A DNA stretch of 64,000 bases. Origin: Dryas octopetala (Eukaryota > Streptophyta > Magnoliopsida > Rosales > Rosaceae). The notes beneath the pieces were generated by a model. The model was not told where the DNA came from. It saw only the letters and a list, made by a program, of their open reading frames with translations, and did not search any database. Within the stretch, counting starts at the first letter, position 1; each line of letters opens with the position of its first letter. The position numbers were made by a program, and so were the translations under genes. Positions 10,617-22,279 of this stretch are shown in pieces. The DNA lies in assembly GCA_963921425.1 (NCBI GenBank), contig OY992833.1:17835738-17899737 (forward strand), written 5' to 3'.

Positions 10617-11056
10617 GATCAGTAGTACTTAAACAGCATTAATGCGCATATGGCTAAAATTTAGCAACAAATATACAATACTGAGCCATTGTTAAAGTCT
10701 CAATGAAAAAGTAAAACCATTTGCATTTGGTCATTGACAACATGTGCAAGAATTGGCTTAACTTCCAAGTTTCTTATTCAATCTCACCAAAAATCTGATT
10801 CTTTTCTGACTTCTCTCTCTCTCTCCCTCTCCCATTTAGTTGCAAACGTTCGCATCTTTCGTCGAGCTTTGTCGACGTTTATGTTATGGTTTAACTTCGG
10901 AATTTTGGGGTTTGCCATCTGAGAAAATTGCCTTAACAATAAGAGCATGTACAATGCACAGAGTCAATAGCTATCTGCGTTTTATATTTTCGTATATTCT
11001 TTTACAAATTAAAATTTTTAAATTTATTTATTTCAAATATTATACCATTAAAATTA

Positions 11057-11393
11057 GAGATAATTAGGCTTAGATCCTTTAAAAAAATAATTTTTAAATG
11101 GAGACTGTAAGTATTTTAAAATTTATAAGAAAATCCTTTTAATTCATAATAAAGTCATTCCCCAATTTAAAGGGTATTTCTCCCTATTTGAAGGGTATTC
11201 CCCTCCTAGGGTATAGAGTGGGCTTTGTAGAGGCTGCATGTTAGGTTTTAACTCCGAGATTTTGAGTTTAGAGTTAAAACCTAACATAAAGCCGTCAAAG
11301 AAGAAAAATAAAATGACTTAATTAAAAACTCTAAATCACTACCGGTCTTAGTCTAAAAAAAACTTTTAAAATGGACTGAACTCTAAGTCTCCC
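11057..11393. mobile_element. Mutator-type MITE, family M, 337 bp
   Basis: Perfect 9-bp duplication TTAAAATTA at 11048-11056 and 11394-11402. The ends GAGATAATTAGG and CTAAGTCTCCC are loosely inverted. A central hairpin pairs TTAGGTTTTAACTC with GAGTTAAAACCTAA. The same insertion with the same duplication is in the right arm (23,644-23,980), so it predates the segmental duplication. Confidence 0.88.
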
Positions 11394-11879
11394 TTAAAAT
11401 TATGTCAATGATATCTTTAAAATGAACCAAATATTTAATATTTTTTAATATTTTAAATTAATACCTAAATTTTAAGTTCGCTATTATAGATTATAGTATA
11501 AAATAACAAGTATATTAATAAAAAAACCATAATTAATATAATAAAAACCAATTTGTTGCAATAATCAATTGGTTTTAAAGCAATCATGCCCTTGTAATTG
11601 GAGAAATTATTTTGTGTAACCGATACACGGCCACGTGGGATAACCAATACATGTGTCAAAATAAAAATAGATGTTATTAATACTATAGTAAATAACTATA
11701 AACCCCCTAATTCTATTTTAGTTAATTCATAACCTCTAGCCATTTTTGTAGTTAATTCATAACCCCCTTATTTTACTTAAATTTTTGTCTAAACCCCTTA
11801 GTCAATGGATATATAGCTACTGTTGATTTTTATTTTTGTTATAATTTCAGTTGTGCCCCTTCCTAATTACTGCACATGT

Positions 11880-12260
11880 GCACATCACTGATATCACCCA
11901 GCTGCATGATTCACTCGCTGACATCGCTCAGCTGCAAGATTCACACTTTTATTTTTTTTATAATTCCAGTTGTCCCCCTCACCCAGCTGCATGATCCACT
12001 CGCTGACATCACCTAGCTGCAGGATTCACTCGTTGACATCGCCAAGCTGCATGATCCACACTTTTATTTTTGTTATAATTCTAGTTGTGCCCCTCACCCA
12101 GCTGCATGATCCACTCGCTGACATCGCCCAGCTGCTGACATCACCCAACTGCATGATTCACTCGCTGACATCGCCTAGCTGCATAATCCACACTTTTATT
12201 TTTGTTATAATTCTAGTTGTGCCACTCACCCAGTTGCATGATCCACTCGCTGACATAGCT
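11880..12260. repeat. Tandem repeat, unit about 114-132 bp
   Basis: Three units, each with CACACTTTTATTTTT, then an AATTCCAGTTGT-like stretch, then shorter repeats of CCCAGCTGCATGATCCACTCGCTGACATC. The matching place in the right arm (about 23,040-23,190) has roughly one unit, so copy number changed after duplication. Confidence 0.75.
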
Positions 12261-12299
12261 TGGTCTAGCGACATCTCCATCCCATATCTAAAAAATTGA

Positions 12300-12430
12300 A
12301 AAAACAAGTTGGGTGAAAAATGAACAAATCAATGTTTAAACACCAGACCTTGTTCAAATGGGAAGCACAACCAACTCAACCAAGTTGCAACTTGTGTAAG
12401 TGTAATAGAATTAACTATATTTATACATTT
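12300..12430 (-). repeat. tRNA-like (SINE-type) motif
   Basis: On the minus strand an A-box-like TTGGTTGAGTTGGTTGTGC is followed about 35 bases later by a B-box-like TTTAAACATT; the right-arm copy at 22,900-23,000 keeps a better B box, GGTGTTCAAAC. No complete tRNA cloverleaf forms. A decayed SINE head is the likely explanation. Confidence 0.4.
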
Positions 12431-12699
12431 TTATAGAAATTCAATTTCTAATTTTAAGTTGTCTATTTTTATTGCAAATTAGTGTAACTATTTTTATATT
12501 TCAAAATAGTGTAATTATTTATTTTTATTACAAAGTAGTGTAACTATTTTTTGTACGTGCTTGACTTGAGTTCGAGTCACTTTGTGTGCAAATTCTTATT
12601 TTGCACATAAAGGCTAGTTATATAGTAGAGCCTGTGTGGCAAGTAGTGGCTCAAGAAGTAGCGGACTATGCTAGTGTGTCAATGGGACGGGCCAGCGGA

Positions 12700-12895
12700 A
12701 GCGATCAATGAAACTAAAAATCGATAATTGAAACTGAAAAAACGATCACTAAAACTAAAAAATCGATAACTAAAACAAAAAAAACGATTACTGAAATTGA
12801 ATCGATTATTGAAACTAAATCAATCACTGAAACTGAAAATCAATAACTGAAACTGAAAATGAAAAATCTATAATTGAAACTTATAGATGAAACTG
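12700..12895. repeat. Degenerate ~20-bp tandem repeat
   Basis: Variants of AAACTGAAAAATCGATAACTG repeat about ten times. It lies between blocks Y and X in the left arm only. Confidence 0.6.
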
Positions 12896-12902
12896 AAAAT
12901 CT

Positions 12903-15432
12903 TTTTTCGTTCCAACTAAAAAAAAAGAGTTTTTTTCGTTACATGCAAAGGATGAAACCTAAGATTTCGAGATTAACTGAGAGTGAGTTGGGTAATGAAT
13001 TAAAATTATGATAAGTTTAGCTTTTAATTTCTAAGATTGAATGTTGATTTATCGTATTATTTTCTCATTTTTGGAAACTAATTGAAAAAGTTTTTAATAA
13101 TTTTATTCATCAAATCATATGGTTCAAATAGTTTTATTCTAAGTCAATAAGAGATCGATTCTCCTTTAGCCACTCAGTAGGGAATATCGGTGAAATTAGT
13201 CTGTCTACCGCTTTCTTTTATAACAGAGTCGTTATTCCCGACTAGCATAGACGTCTCTCGTAAGGGCGAAGTAAATTAAGATGCATGCTGATTCGAATAC
13301 AACCCATTTAATTGAGTGCTAGAAAGTCAAACAATCTAACACCCATTTATTAAATGAGAAGACACCAAAACATTTCATGTAATTTGTTTAATAATCAATT
13401 CATTGTTAATCAAATAAAACAAGACGACCCATCTAATTTCGGGAATTAGGTGAGAATGAGGTGAAATACAAATTCGGATATGAGTATGGGTAAAATTTAG
13501 AGTTATAGTGTAAAATTTACCATTCTTAGTTTTAGAGTTATAGTATAAAATTTAGCTTCCAAATTTGAGTCAAGCGAAAGTCTAAACCATAGAAGAAAAA
13601 AAAAAAAAGTAAAGGGCCAAAAAACCAGAAAAAACGGCTATAAGTGTAAAGAAAACGAAAAAACAAATGACGGGGGCCAGAAAAAGAGTGAAAAAGATGC
13701 CAAGACATGTACGAACATGTCATGTTTCATTTACAGTGCAACACGTGTCATGTATTCACCTTCTGATTATTGTTTCTACATGTTTGTTGACTGTGTCTGA
13801 GTTGTGACTTGTCATGCAAATTGTGTCCATTGTGAGAGTTGGTGACTTACAACTCAACTCACAAGTGTCCACCCAACTCACTGAGACAAACAGCTGAACT
13901 CGGAGACTGTACAGAAGACTGAGAATATGGCACCTGAGAGAGGCAGAGGAGGAGGTGCAAGAAGAAGAAGCTGCAAAGCCGAGGAATATTCCGGTGCAGC
14001 TGCTGCAGTGGCCAGCTCAGCAGACCTCTTGATCGAGATCCTAATGCACCTCCCAGCAAAGCCGATTCTCAGATTCAAGTGTGTTTCAAAGCAGTGGTAC
14101 TCTATAATCTCTAATCCTCAATTTACTATCAATTACGCCAAAAGAAATCCAAACCCTCTTTGGGTTTGTTGTTGAATGGTCGTCTACAGCCCTACCCTGA
14201 ATTTTTCTTCGTTTCCCTTGGAGGTTATCGCCAAATTGGGAGAGACCCAAAATTCCTTAGCATCCCCAAAATCGAAATTCAACATTTCTGTAATGGGTTG
14301 TTGTGCTATTCCAAGCCTCACATGGATGCCCCTGAGTTCACTTCTTATTATGTTTGTAATTCTGCTTCTGGGGAGTCCAAAAGAATAAGGGTTCTCGGAA
14401 GTCCATCAAGCATGAGGTTGATGGCTGTTAATTTGGTATTTGATCCTTCAAGTTCACCTTATTACAAAGTAGTTTTTGTTAGTGAAACATCTGGGTCAGA
14501 ATTGTATCATCTGATCAAAATCGATATTTACTCGTCTGAGACTCAGTCTTGGAGACCCAGCACAAAGGGACTTTTCATTGTGCCATATGATGTAGGCTTT
14601 GGCAATGGGGTTTATTGGAATGGTGCAATTTATTGGTTCCAGCAGAAGAAGAGCACTTTGGCTTATTTTGATTTGGATGCTGACTGCCTTGAAAGATTGC
14701 AAATGCCATCACTTCCTCGGAGTCTGAATTTCGAGTATTTTGGCGAGTCAGGTGGGCATTTGCATCTTGTTGGGACCTGCAGGCCTATGACTACTCTGTT
14801 CACTGTCTTCGAAATGCAGAACGATAGGTCCGGGTGGTTTGTGAAGTATCATGGTGATTTTTACGCTTTAGCAACTGCCTTTCCGAAGATGGTTACTCAT
14901 AAACCGAGTAGGCTTTATGTGTTTTCTCCAGTGAGCCTGTTTAGAGGAAAAGAAGAGGAGTTGAGCATTGTGCTAACAATACCTGGGAGTGTGGTCCAGT
15001 ATAATGTCAATGCTAAGACCTCAAAGAAGCTCTGTGATCTGCCAAAAGGTTTCATTTTCAATGAATTTCCAGCACAATACATGAAGTTGAAAGCGCATCA
15101 ATACATTGAGACCCTTGCTTCCATATGAAACCGTACGAAAGCAGTGTTTTTGTGGTATCTCCTCGCTCTCTTCTTCCTTAACTTTATAAGGATGATTTTG
15201 CTAGTGTTTCTATTTTATACTCGTCACCAAGTTGTAAGTTATGCAAACAAAAATTTGGCTATATAAGAACTTTAGATGGAGGAGTATAACTTAATAGTCT
15301 TAATTGCTTTCTAACTGAGACTGACTAGGTTTGTTGCTTCGAACTTTAGAGCCATGTATGATTGAGAAGTTTGCAAATAACAGTTCTTTCTTTCATGTGT
15401 TTCTACTGCTATGAAAGAAAGAACTTTCCATG
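12903..15432 (+). repeat. Duplicated block X, left copy (inverted relative to 26,475-29,672)
   Basis: The whole interval including the F-box copy at 13,927 is repeated in reverse complement at 26,475-29,672. The right copy holds a 645-bp hAT insertion missing here and lacks about 28 bases at 13,720-13,750, lost between two ACATGACA repeats. Confidence 0.9.
13927..15128 (+). pseudogene. F-box gene broken by a one-base deletion
   Basis: Near-identical to the intact gene at 26,766-27,989. The F-box ([20 protein letters not shown] then [16 protein letters not shown]) ends in frame, but a run of four T in the intact copy is three T here (about 14,160). The N-terminal frame therefore stops at 14,175, while the remaining 320 codons stay open from 14,160 to 15,128. 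A truncated 82-residue F-box-only protein could still be made. It may be a true allele-level lesion or, less likely, a homopolymer sequencing error; no other break is visible. Confidence 0.85.
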
Positions 15433-15890
15433 TTGCTATAGCTACAGTTGCAATTGCGGGTTTAGATGCAGTTTTGGTTACAGATTTAGGTGCAGTTTCA
15501 GTTGCGGGTTTAGGTGCAGTTTCAGTTGTAGTTTCAGAATTTTCAAATTTGTTATACCAATTTGAATATGAGAGGTCTCGGAAATCTTAAATTTTTTGTT
15601 ATGTAGCAATTTCAGTTTGATCTTGGAGATGAGATTGCAGTTTCATGTGTTTTCTGATCATGGTGAGTTGTGGCTTGGGGTAGTTTCACCTTTTATTTTG
15701 TATTCTCGGCCTGCAATTGAAGAAAGGATTAGCAGGGACATGCTTGAAACTTTTATTAGTTGGCGTATGCTTTTTTGTCCTTGTCATAGGCGGCTAAATG
15801 TTGGGCATCTAGAATGTGACCTGGAAATTAAATTTGTGGGTTTGAGTATTTTTTATTAATATTTTAAATTGTCATTACCTTAAAGTTACT
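15433..15890 (+). repeat. Direct repeat R, second copy
   Basis: Copy of 7,991-8,240 that extends further right. It carries a small internal repeat of GGGTTTAGGTGCAGTTTCAGTT. The extension (GCAATTGAAG to AAATTAAATTTGTG) has a diverged match at about 51,770-51,905. Confidence 0.75.
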
Positions 15891-16799
15891 TTAAGGGACT
15901 CATATGTTTATATAAGGAAAATAAATGGGTCATTAGATCAAGTAGGCAATTGGGCCAAGTGGGCAAATGTGCCCTGTATACGTAACTGATGGGTTTCTTC
16001 TTTTGGGCCTCTGTCCTCAAACTCTTTAATACGGAGCCCAATAGACAGCCCGAGATGTCACCCAGTGGTTGGCTCTGCTACTTGGCAATTTGTTGTCATT
16101 GGTCAAATCAAAGGAGTGGATTTTATCCACAAACAATAAAGCCCATGTTCAATGCTACACAAACCATAGAATCAAAACAATTTGCAAGTACCTATGGCCA
16201 AAGAAAAAAAACCAATTTACAAGAACAAAACTGCTACAGGCAAAACTTTATATTTTAATTTAATAAATCACAATTGATGTGAGAGTTTTTTATTTCTTCG
16301 CTTATGGATCCACTTTAGACTTTATTTATTTACTAATAGAGCACACATTAGACATCATTATTTACTAGGAAGAAATTGACATCATCTGCCTTGGGATCAA
16401 TAAGTTGCGATACAAGATGAAAATGGTGCCTCTAGCATTATTATTACAAGCACACCAAGCTTTGGGCCATTTTACTGGCGCTTGCAATGGCAAGGTAAGC
16501 AGTCAAGCAGAGTTCTATATCCTTCTAAAGAATTAATCAGTGCACTCTTCTTCGTCAAAAATGAAAAATATAAATCATGGCACCTAATTTCTCACAATAC
16601 TCAGCACTCCAATTTTAGAATAAGCTCTTGGGTTAGTCTAGGTGGTGGTGGAGAGTAGAGTAATGAGTGAGTATTAAAATTAGTTCGGATTGAATCACTT
16701 TTAATGTAACAACAAAGAAAATATGACATTAATCACTGAATCCAACCCAATTATAAATTATCCCAAAAATAACCCTTCAAATAATTTAAAGATAAATTG
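15891..16799. other. Intergenic, nothing clear
   Basis: AT-rich. Bases 16,125-16,200 resemble the promoter side of the F-box gene at 5,004 (6,370-6,440), so this may be remains of an F-box promoter. No coding region is seen. Confidence 0.45.
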
Positions 16800-17240
16800 A
16801 AAAACTGACGGAGGAGACCATTCAAGGCCGATGCCCTCCAATAAGGGAGGTCGGTGAGGTCACCACCACCTTCTTATGAAATAGTTAAGTTGCTCCATAA
16901 TAGATATAAACAGTTCTTTTCTCTACATTAAATTCTAACATCTTTCATAAGTCATAACCAAAAATGCAGGAAAAAAAAAAAAAGAAAAACTAAAAAGTAA
17001 CTTCTTCGGTAACACTAAAGAAAAATAATTAAAAATAAGATAGCTAATAATACAACATGAAGTGTTTGACCTATGTAGTAAAGTATATCTGACGTGGTGT
17101 TGAAGGAAAGAGCTTTAGATTAATGTAATTTGATAGGTTATTTTAATTAATTGCAAGAAAGTTAAATATAATCTATATAACTTTTATATTGCCATCTCTT
17201 CCTTCTCTCAATCACTCTTGTGTTTGAACAGCCATACATA
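16800..17240 (+). repeat. Copy of the upstream region of the 20,835 F-box gene
   Basis: Matches 19,740-20,300 in the same orientation, including TAAAGTATATCTGACGTGG and CCATCTCTTCCTTCTCTCA. It is followed at 17,394 by a fragment of the same gene. Confidence 0.75.
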
Positions 17241-17393
17241 AAACCAAATGACATTTTTGTATTGTCATTAAACTACTACTTTTGCCCAGTGGCCACAAAA
17301 AAAAAAAAAAAAACCCTACTAATTTTGCCCACGTTTCTTTAATTTTGACAATTCTAGTCCAATATTACAATTCCAGCTGTCTAGTACTTCCAG

Positions 17394-17480
17394 AGATGTT
17401 TCAGAACTACCTTGACCCCATGACTGTCATTTTTATGCATTTGTTTTATTTTCTGTCCAAGACAATGAAGACCGGGGTAA
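17394..17480 (+). pseudogene. Scrap of an F-box gene 3' half
   Basis: Reads MFQNYLDPMTVIFMHLFYFLSKTMK, which aligns with MVQNYLYPQDSHFYAFALLFVQESED near the C-terminus of the gene at 20,835-22,037. With the promoter copy at 16,800-17,240 it shows that a second copy of that gene was almost completely deleted here. Confidence 0.65.
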
Positions 17481-17520
17481 CTGGTAAGTGTCTTAGGACT
17501 TGAAACTTTTTTTAAATTTA

Positions 17521-17770
17521 GTTTTAGTTTTTTAATTACATGGACAGCCCCCACCTTTTATTTGGCCTCTTTCCCAAGGGAAGCTGCAGAGCCTGCAGCT
17601 GCTCACTGATGAGCAAAGACTCAGAAGGCAGCTTGCTGTTGATTCTTCATGTTCTCTCTGTCATAGGGAACCTTCCCTTTATGATCACTTGGTGCAAATA
17701 TGTGATCTTGAGCTTCTTAGAAGAAGGGAAGATGCTAATTGTTGAGAGAAATCTCAGATTGAAGATGTGA
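17521..17770 (+). mobile_element. LINE zinc-binding fragment
   Basis: Shares its start with 2,969-2,994 and encodes the same damaged reverse-transcriptase zinc-binding segment (LLFGLFPKGSC, MSKDSEGS). It is shorter than the copy at 2,969-3,700. Confidence 0.6.
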
Positions 17771-17799
17771 GAGCCTTACTAGTGGCTTATAAGGATTTG

Positions 17800-18160
17800 G
17801 GCTACTCCTCCCATTGCCAATTGGTTTTGGGTTGGATGCTCTAATTCTATCATGGTATCAGAATTGGTTATCCGCGTGTAAGGCCCAACGGTCACACGTG
17901 CTCCCACGTCACCTAATACAATTTGTTCAAGTGTAAGGCTCAAAATACCGCCACACGTGCGGGGCGTGTTAAGAGTAATGTGGAGCAATATCCCACATCG
18001 AAAAACTAGAGCTTAGCATATGTGCTTATAAGTCTTGTGCCTCTCCACCCATTGCCAATTGGTTTTGGGATGGATGCCTAGATTTCTTCATGGTATCAGA
18101 GCAGGTTATCCACATGACACGCCTAACGGTCACACGTGCTCCCACGTCACCCAATATATT
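17800..18160 (+). mobile_element. LTR-retroelement fossil with tRNA-Met primer site, TRIM-like
   Basis: Two related blocks (about 17,800-17,920 and 18,030-18,160) share CCCATTGCCAATTGGTTTTGG and end in TGGTATCAGA. The second reads TGGTATCAGAGC at 18,090, the classical initiator-Met tRNA primer-binding sequence that follows a plant LTR. The LTR-like piece is about 17,967-18,089. It is small, has no coding part and is broken. A third, more decayed relative is at 30,219-30,415. Confidence 0.5.
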
Positions 18161-18355
18161 TCTATATAAAAAAATAATTTAAAATACCCTAAAGGGTCTA
18201 AACCCTAATATCATATACCATATCCTAGTTTGAGGTTTTTGGGCAATTGGAAAAAAAAAATGATTTGGGGTTTTGTTTGGCCGTTTTGGGGTTTCGTTTA
18301 ATTGCTTTTAAACCCTAAACCAATAAAATCTAATACATTTTTATATAAAAAATAT

Positions 18356-19245
18356 GGGTAAATTATAATTAAATATCTCAACTTTACCTCGGATTTTAAG
18401 TTAGTACCTCAAATTCAAAAAGTTGCAATTTCATGCCTCAACTTTCATTTTGTTTCAAGTTAATACCTTCGTTAGTCTTGCCGTCAAAAAGGCCGTTATC
18501 TGATGACGTGACACACCACTAAAAGGCTTTATTTCAATTTAGTTTCTCAATTTTATCATATTTTTCAAGTTCATACCTCAAGTTCAAAAACTTGCAAATA
18601 AATAAATGTTTTCAAGTTTTTATCTCAACTTCACCCCAGTTTTTTACCCATCAAATCTCTACCAAATCTATCAATCATATACTTATTTTGAAGCTATGAA
18701 TCTCCTCTTTACAACCATATAAAAATCATGCAAAAAAGAGTTATGAAACCCAAGATAATTGGTCACAAAGTAGGCTACCCGAAAGTGCCAAATTTTCCAA
18801 ACAAATTGACAATTTCGGGTAGCCTAATTTGTGACTACTTCTTTCACGTTTCATAGCTCTTTTTTGAATTATTTCTATATGGTTATAAAAAGGAGATTCA
18901 TAGCTTCAAAATGAGTATAAAATTGTTGATTTTGATGAAGATTTGATGGGTCAAAAGTTGGGGTGAAGTTGATCGAGATAAAAACTGGAAAACATTTATT
19001 TATTTGGAAGTTTTTTAACTTGAGGTATGAACTTGAAAAACATGGTAAAATTGAGGTGCTAAATTGAAATGAAGCCTTTTAGTGGTGTGCCACGTCATCA
19101 GATAACAGCTTTTTTGACGGCCAGACTAACGGAGGTATTAACTTGAAACAAAATGAAAGTTGAGGCATGAAATTGCAACTTTTTGAACTTGAGGTACTAA
19201 CTTGAAATCTGAGATAAAGTTGAGGTATTAAATTATAATTTACCC
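18356..19245. mobile_element. Foldback Mutator-like element, 890 bp
   Basis: Almost the whole element is one inverted repeat: left arm 18,356-about 18,790, right arm about 18,815-19,245, with only a few dozen bases of loop, itself pairing (GGCTACCCGAAA with TTTCGGGTAGCC). Ends are GGGTAAATTATAATT and AATTATAATTTACCC. Flanks AAAAAATAT and AAAAAATAA are a 9-bp duplication with one mismatch. No coding capacity. Confidence 0.82.
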
Positions 19246-19389
19246 AAAAAATAATTAAAAATATCTTAAACGGCCTAAACCCTAATATCATATACAATAT
19301 CTTAAACAATATAGAGTATAGATTATAAAGTATATAGGGTTTAATGTATAGATTATAGAGTATAAAAAATATACTAATTTTATTTATTC

Positions 19390-19650
19390 ATTATACAAAT
19401 TTTATTTAACAGTATTTACCTTCAGCGTGCATTATATTCATCTTATATCACATGAAACTTACTATATAATTTGGTTTCTTCAATGTTTTTTATCAATGTA
19501 GTAGATAATATGTTAAATAAACATATAGTAAAGTTTCATTCAAAATTTCTGTATTTTGATAGTAATTTTCGTTGTTTATGCCTAATTTCTGTTGAAATTT
19601 AAAAATTTTCGAAATTTCCTCGAAACTCAAAATTTTATTCCTTGATCATT
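19390..19650 (-). repeat. Fragment of the hAT family seen at 40,868
   Basis: Reverse complement of the left part of the element at 40,868-42,237 (matches about 40,890-41,150, including GGTTTCATATGATATAAGGTG and the AAATTTCGA-rich end). The rest of the element is missing. Confidence 0.65.
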
Positions 19651-19739
19651 ACCAATGTTATAAAAAGAATTTAAGAATTTGACATTCATCACAATACTGA
19701 TCCTTTAAAGATTTAAAAAAATTGATCAATAATTAAATG

Positions 19740-20300
19740 ATATTGAAGGAGGCCAGTCAAGGCAATGACTTCCAATAAGAGTGGTCAGTAAGGTCAACAC
19801 CACCTTATGAGGAAATAGGTTTTTTTTTTTTAATTAATCAAAAAATATCGTTCATAATATTTGAACTCAGAATCTCTTTTCATAATGAAGAAACTGAGTG
19901 CTAACTAAATCAAATAGTCATTAATTTCTAAAGAAATAGTTTTTCTTTTTGTTAAGTATGATGAAATAGTTATATTGCTCTATAAAAGATAAATAAGGGT
20001 GCTTTTTGTATTAAATTGTGACATTATTTTATAACAATAATGCAGTAAGAAATAGTAATTTTTTAACATTACAAAAGAATTAATTAAATAACAAAACCAA
20101 ATTAACTAACCACATGTTTTGTTTGGACCCATGTAGTAAAGTATATCTGACGTGGTGTTCAAGAAAAGAGGTTTGGATTAATGTAATTTGATAGGATACA
20201 GGATACTTTACTTTAATTGCATCACTCATTCTCTTTCTTCTTACCATACCATCTCTTCCTTCTCTCACCCATTCTTGTGTTTCAACAATCAACATAAATT
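19740..20300 (+). repeat. Upstream region of the 20,835 gene, duplicated at 16,800
   Basis: See 16,800-17,240. On the minus strand this copy also contains a short tRNA-like segment (about 19,822-19,925) with TTCTGAGTTCAAATATT and an A-rich end, absent from the other copy: a possible SINE insertion. Confidence 0.65.
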
Positions 20301-20834
20301 CTCTAATATTTTAGAGTATCTCTAGAAAAAGTGGGAACCACATTTTTCAAATTGTCTTCACATGTCACTCGTGGAGTCGTGGGTTCATAATTTTGATGCT
20401 TTTAATTAATCCCACCATCCTTAATTCTTATCTCCAGAAAAGAGTTAGTGGCTATAAAGAGTTGGTCGAATAATTGATATTATTATATCACTGAATTCCC
20501 ATTTAATTGCACTAAAGAAGATTCCCACTGCATATAATGGTATAATGAGGATGAGAGAGGGAGAGGGCGAGAGAGAGAGATGTGAGATGGAAGCTATCAG
20601 ACAGAAGTCAGAAAAGAAGAAGAAATTTTTGTGAGATTGAATAAGAAACATGGAAGTTTTAAGGCAATTCTTGCACATGCTGCCAATGACCAAATGCAAA
20701 GTATGCAATAGCAATAAGAAACTTGGGAGCTAATAGATTCTGCATTGTATATTTGTTGCAGCTTAATTTTATCTATACGCCCATAATGCCCATTAATTAA
20801 TGCTGTTTTAATTAATGCTGTTTAAGTAGTACTG

Positions 20835-22037
20835 ATGAGATCTGAAAGCAGAAAAATGCTGTCTCTCTATGATCCATTGCCTGCAGCTGAAGCAGTAGCT
20901 AGCAACCAAGATCTCATCACAGATATCCTCATACACCTGCCTGTCAAGTCTCTTCTCAGATTCAAATCTGTTTCCAAGCAGTGGCTCTCTCTCATCTCCA
21001 ACCCTCAATTCTGTCACCACCACCGTAGTCTTGCCTCTGCAGGCATCATCTTGTGTCGAATCCTTGGTCTAATCGATTACATATCTCTCCATGGTGGCAG
21101 AAGCGACTCCGGGCCACCCTTTACCTCCCTCAACTTCATCCATGACTCAGCAGGTATTAAAATTTTGCAGTCCAGCAATGGCTTGCTCTTGTGCAGCAGC
21201 TTTTTCAAGATGGGAAAAAGTCGAAGCTTTTACGTCTGCAATCCTTCAACAAAGCAATTCTTAATGCTTCCTCCACCTAACGCTGCTGATGGGACGTATG
21301 ATGGATTCACAACAATTTTTGGTGTTCATTTAGCTTTTGATCCCTCTAAATCACCTCACTACCAAGTCATCTGCATTCGAAGTTGTTCTTCACCTGCAGC
21401 TTATGATCATTATCAGATTGAGATATACTCATCCGAAACTCGTGCTTGGAGGCTTTCTGGGTCTCCTTTTGTTGCGCCATTCGACATGGTGTTTCACAAT
21501 GGGGTGCTCTGGAATGGTACAATACATTGGATTAGTCCAACAGGGGCTTCATTATGTTTTGATATCGGTCAAGAGCGCCTTGGAGAAATGCCTGGTCCTC
21601 CATCACAGGAGAGATGGGGCAAGAGGAGGTTCAGATATTTTGGTGAGTCTGGTGGCCATTTACACCTTGTTGAAATCTATGGCCTTAGCACCACTCAATT
21701 CCAAGTCTTTGAGATGGAGAAGGATTACTCGAAGTGGCTTCCGAAGTACCATGTTGACCTTTCTGCAATTGTAGATGCATTTCCAGAGATGGTTCAGAAC
21801 TACCTTTACCCCCAAGACTCTCACTTTTATGCATTTGCATTACTTTTTGTGCAAGAGAGTGAAGATGATTCATCACTGTTGATGCACATTCCTGGTAAGC
21901 TTATATCTTATAATCTCAAGGATAGGACATTCAAGAAGCTTTGTGATTTTGGTCCAAATTCCACCAAAACAAACACTACATTACAGATTGGATGCTTCCA
22001 TGCTTATCAGTTTATAGAGACTCTGACTAGTGTTTGA
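20835..22037 (+). CDS. F-box protein, intact, distinct subgroup
   Basis: A single-exon gene of 400 codons plus stop. The F-box is at residues about 22-60 (ASNQDLITDILIHLPVKSLLRF then KSVSKQWLSLISNPQF), for SKP1 binding in an SCF ligase. The F-box-associated domain contains ILQSSNGLLLC, FYVCNPSTKQFLMLPPP, FDPSKSPHYQVICIR, QIEIYSSETRAWRL, MVFHNGVLWNGTIHWIS, YFGESGGHLHLVE, FEMEKDYSKWLPKYHVDL and NLKDRTFKKLCDFGP. It is clearly related to, but well diverged from, the genes at 8,980 and 26,766. It is the parent type of the mini pseudogenes at 10,422 and 24,465 (same MRSESRKM start) and of the scrap at 17,394. A CT-rich strand and promoter-like segment (20,540-20,700) precede it and recur near those pseudogenes. 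Confidence 0.93.
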   Translation: MRSESRKMLSLYDPLPAAEAVASNQDLITDILIHLPVKSLLRFKSVSKQWLSLISNPQFCHHHRSLASAGIILCRILGLIDYISLHGGRSDSGPPFTSLNFIHDSAGIKILQSSNGLLLCSSFFKMGKSRSFYVCNPSTKQFLMLPPPNAADGTYDGFTTIFGVHLAFDPSKSPHYQVICIRSCSSPAAYDHYQIEIYSSETRAWRLSGSPFVAPFDMVFHNGVLWNGTIHWISPTGASLCFDIGQERLGEMPGPPSQERWGKRRFRYFGESGGHLHLVEIYGLSTTQFQVFEMEKDYSKWLPKYHVDLSAIVDAFPEMVQNYLYPQDSHFYAFALLFVQESEDDSSLLMHIPGKLISYNLKDRTFKKLCDFGPNSTKTNTTLQIGCFHAYQFIETLTSV

Positions 22038-22279
22038 TCATCTCAAGATGTTTCCATCCCCATATTATTTGTTCAATTGAGATCTAAAACATGGCTTGTA
22101 ACTTTGGGATCCAGAATGTGATGAATTTTCCTATTGAGTTTCTCACATTGTCAATGGTGTATTCTTTGCTGGGTTTGTACTATTCCTGAAAAATGATATT
22201 TTATGGCTTAGGCCTAATATATTAGGTGATCTGTATGGTGTGGGTTGGTTTAAATGTACGTCACGCATTACATATAATC

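Larger units (their letters stand above)
8461..12430 (+). repeat. Duplicated block Y, left copy (inverted relative to 22,890-26,292)
   Basis: Contains, in order, an F-box gene (plus), a mini F-box pseudogene (minus), a Mutator-type MITE, a tandem repeat and a tRNA-like motif. The same series occurs in reverse complement at 22,890-26,292. Differences include an extra hAT-type insertion (8,635-8,827), about 100 extra bases at 8,497-8,600 and a longer tandem repeat in this copy. Intergenic bases 10,617-11,056 and 11,403-11,880 show nothing beyond this homology. Confidence 0.9.
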
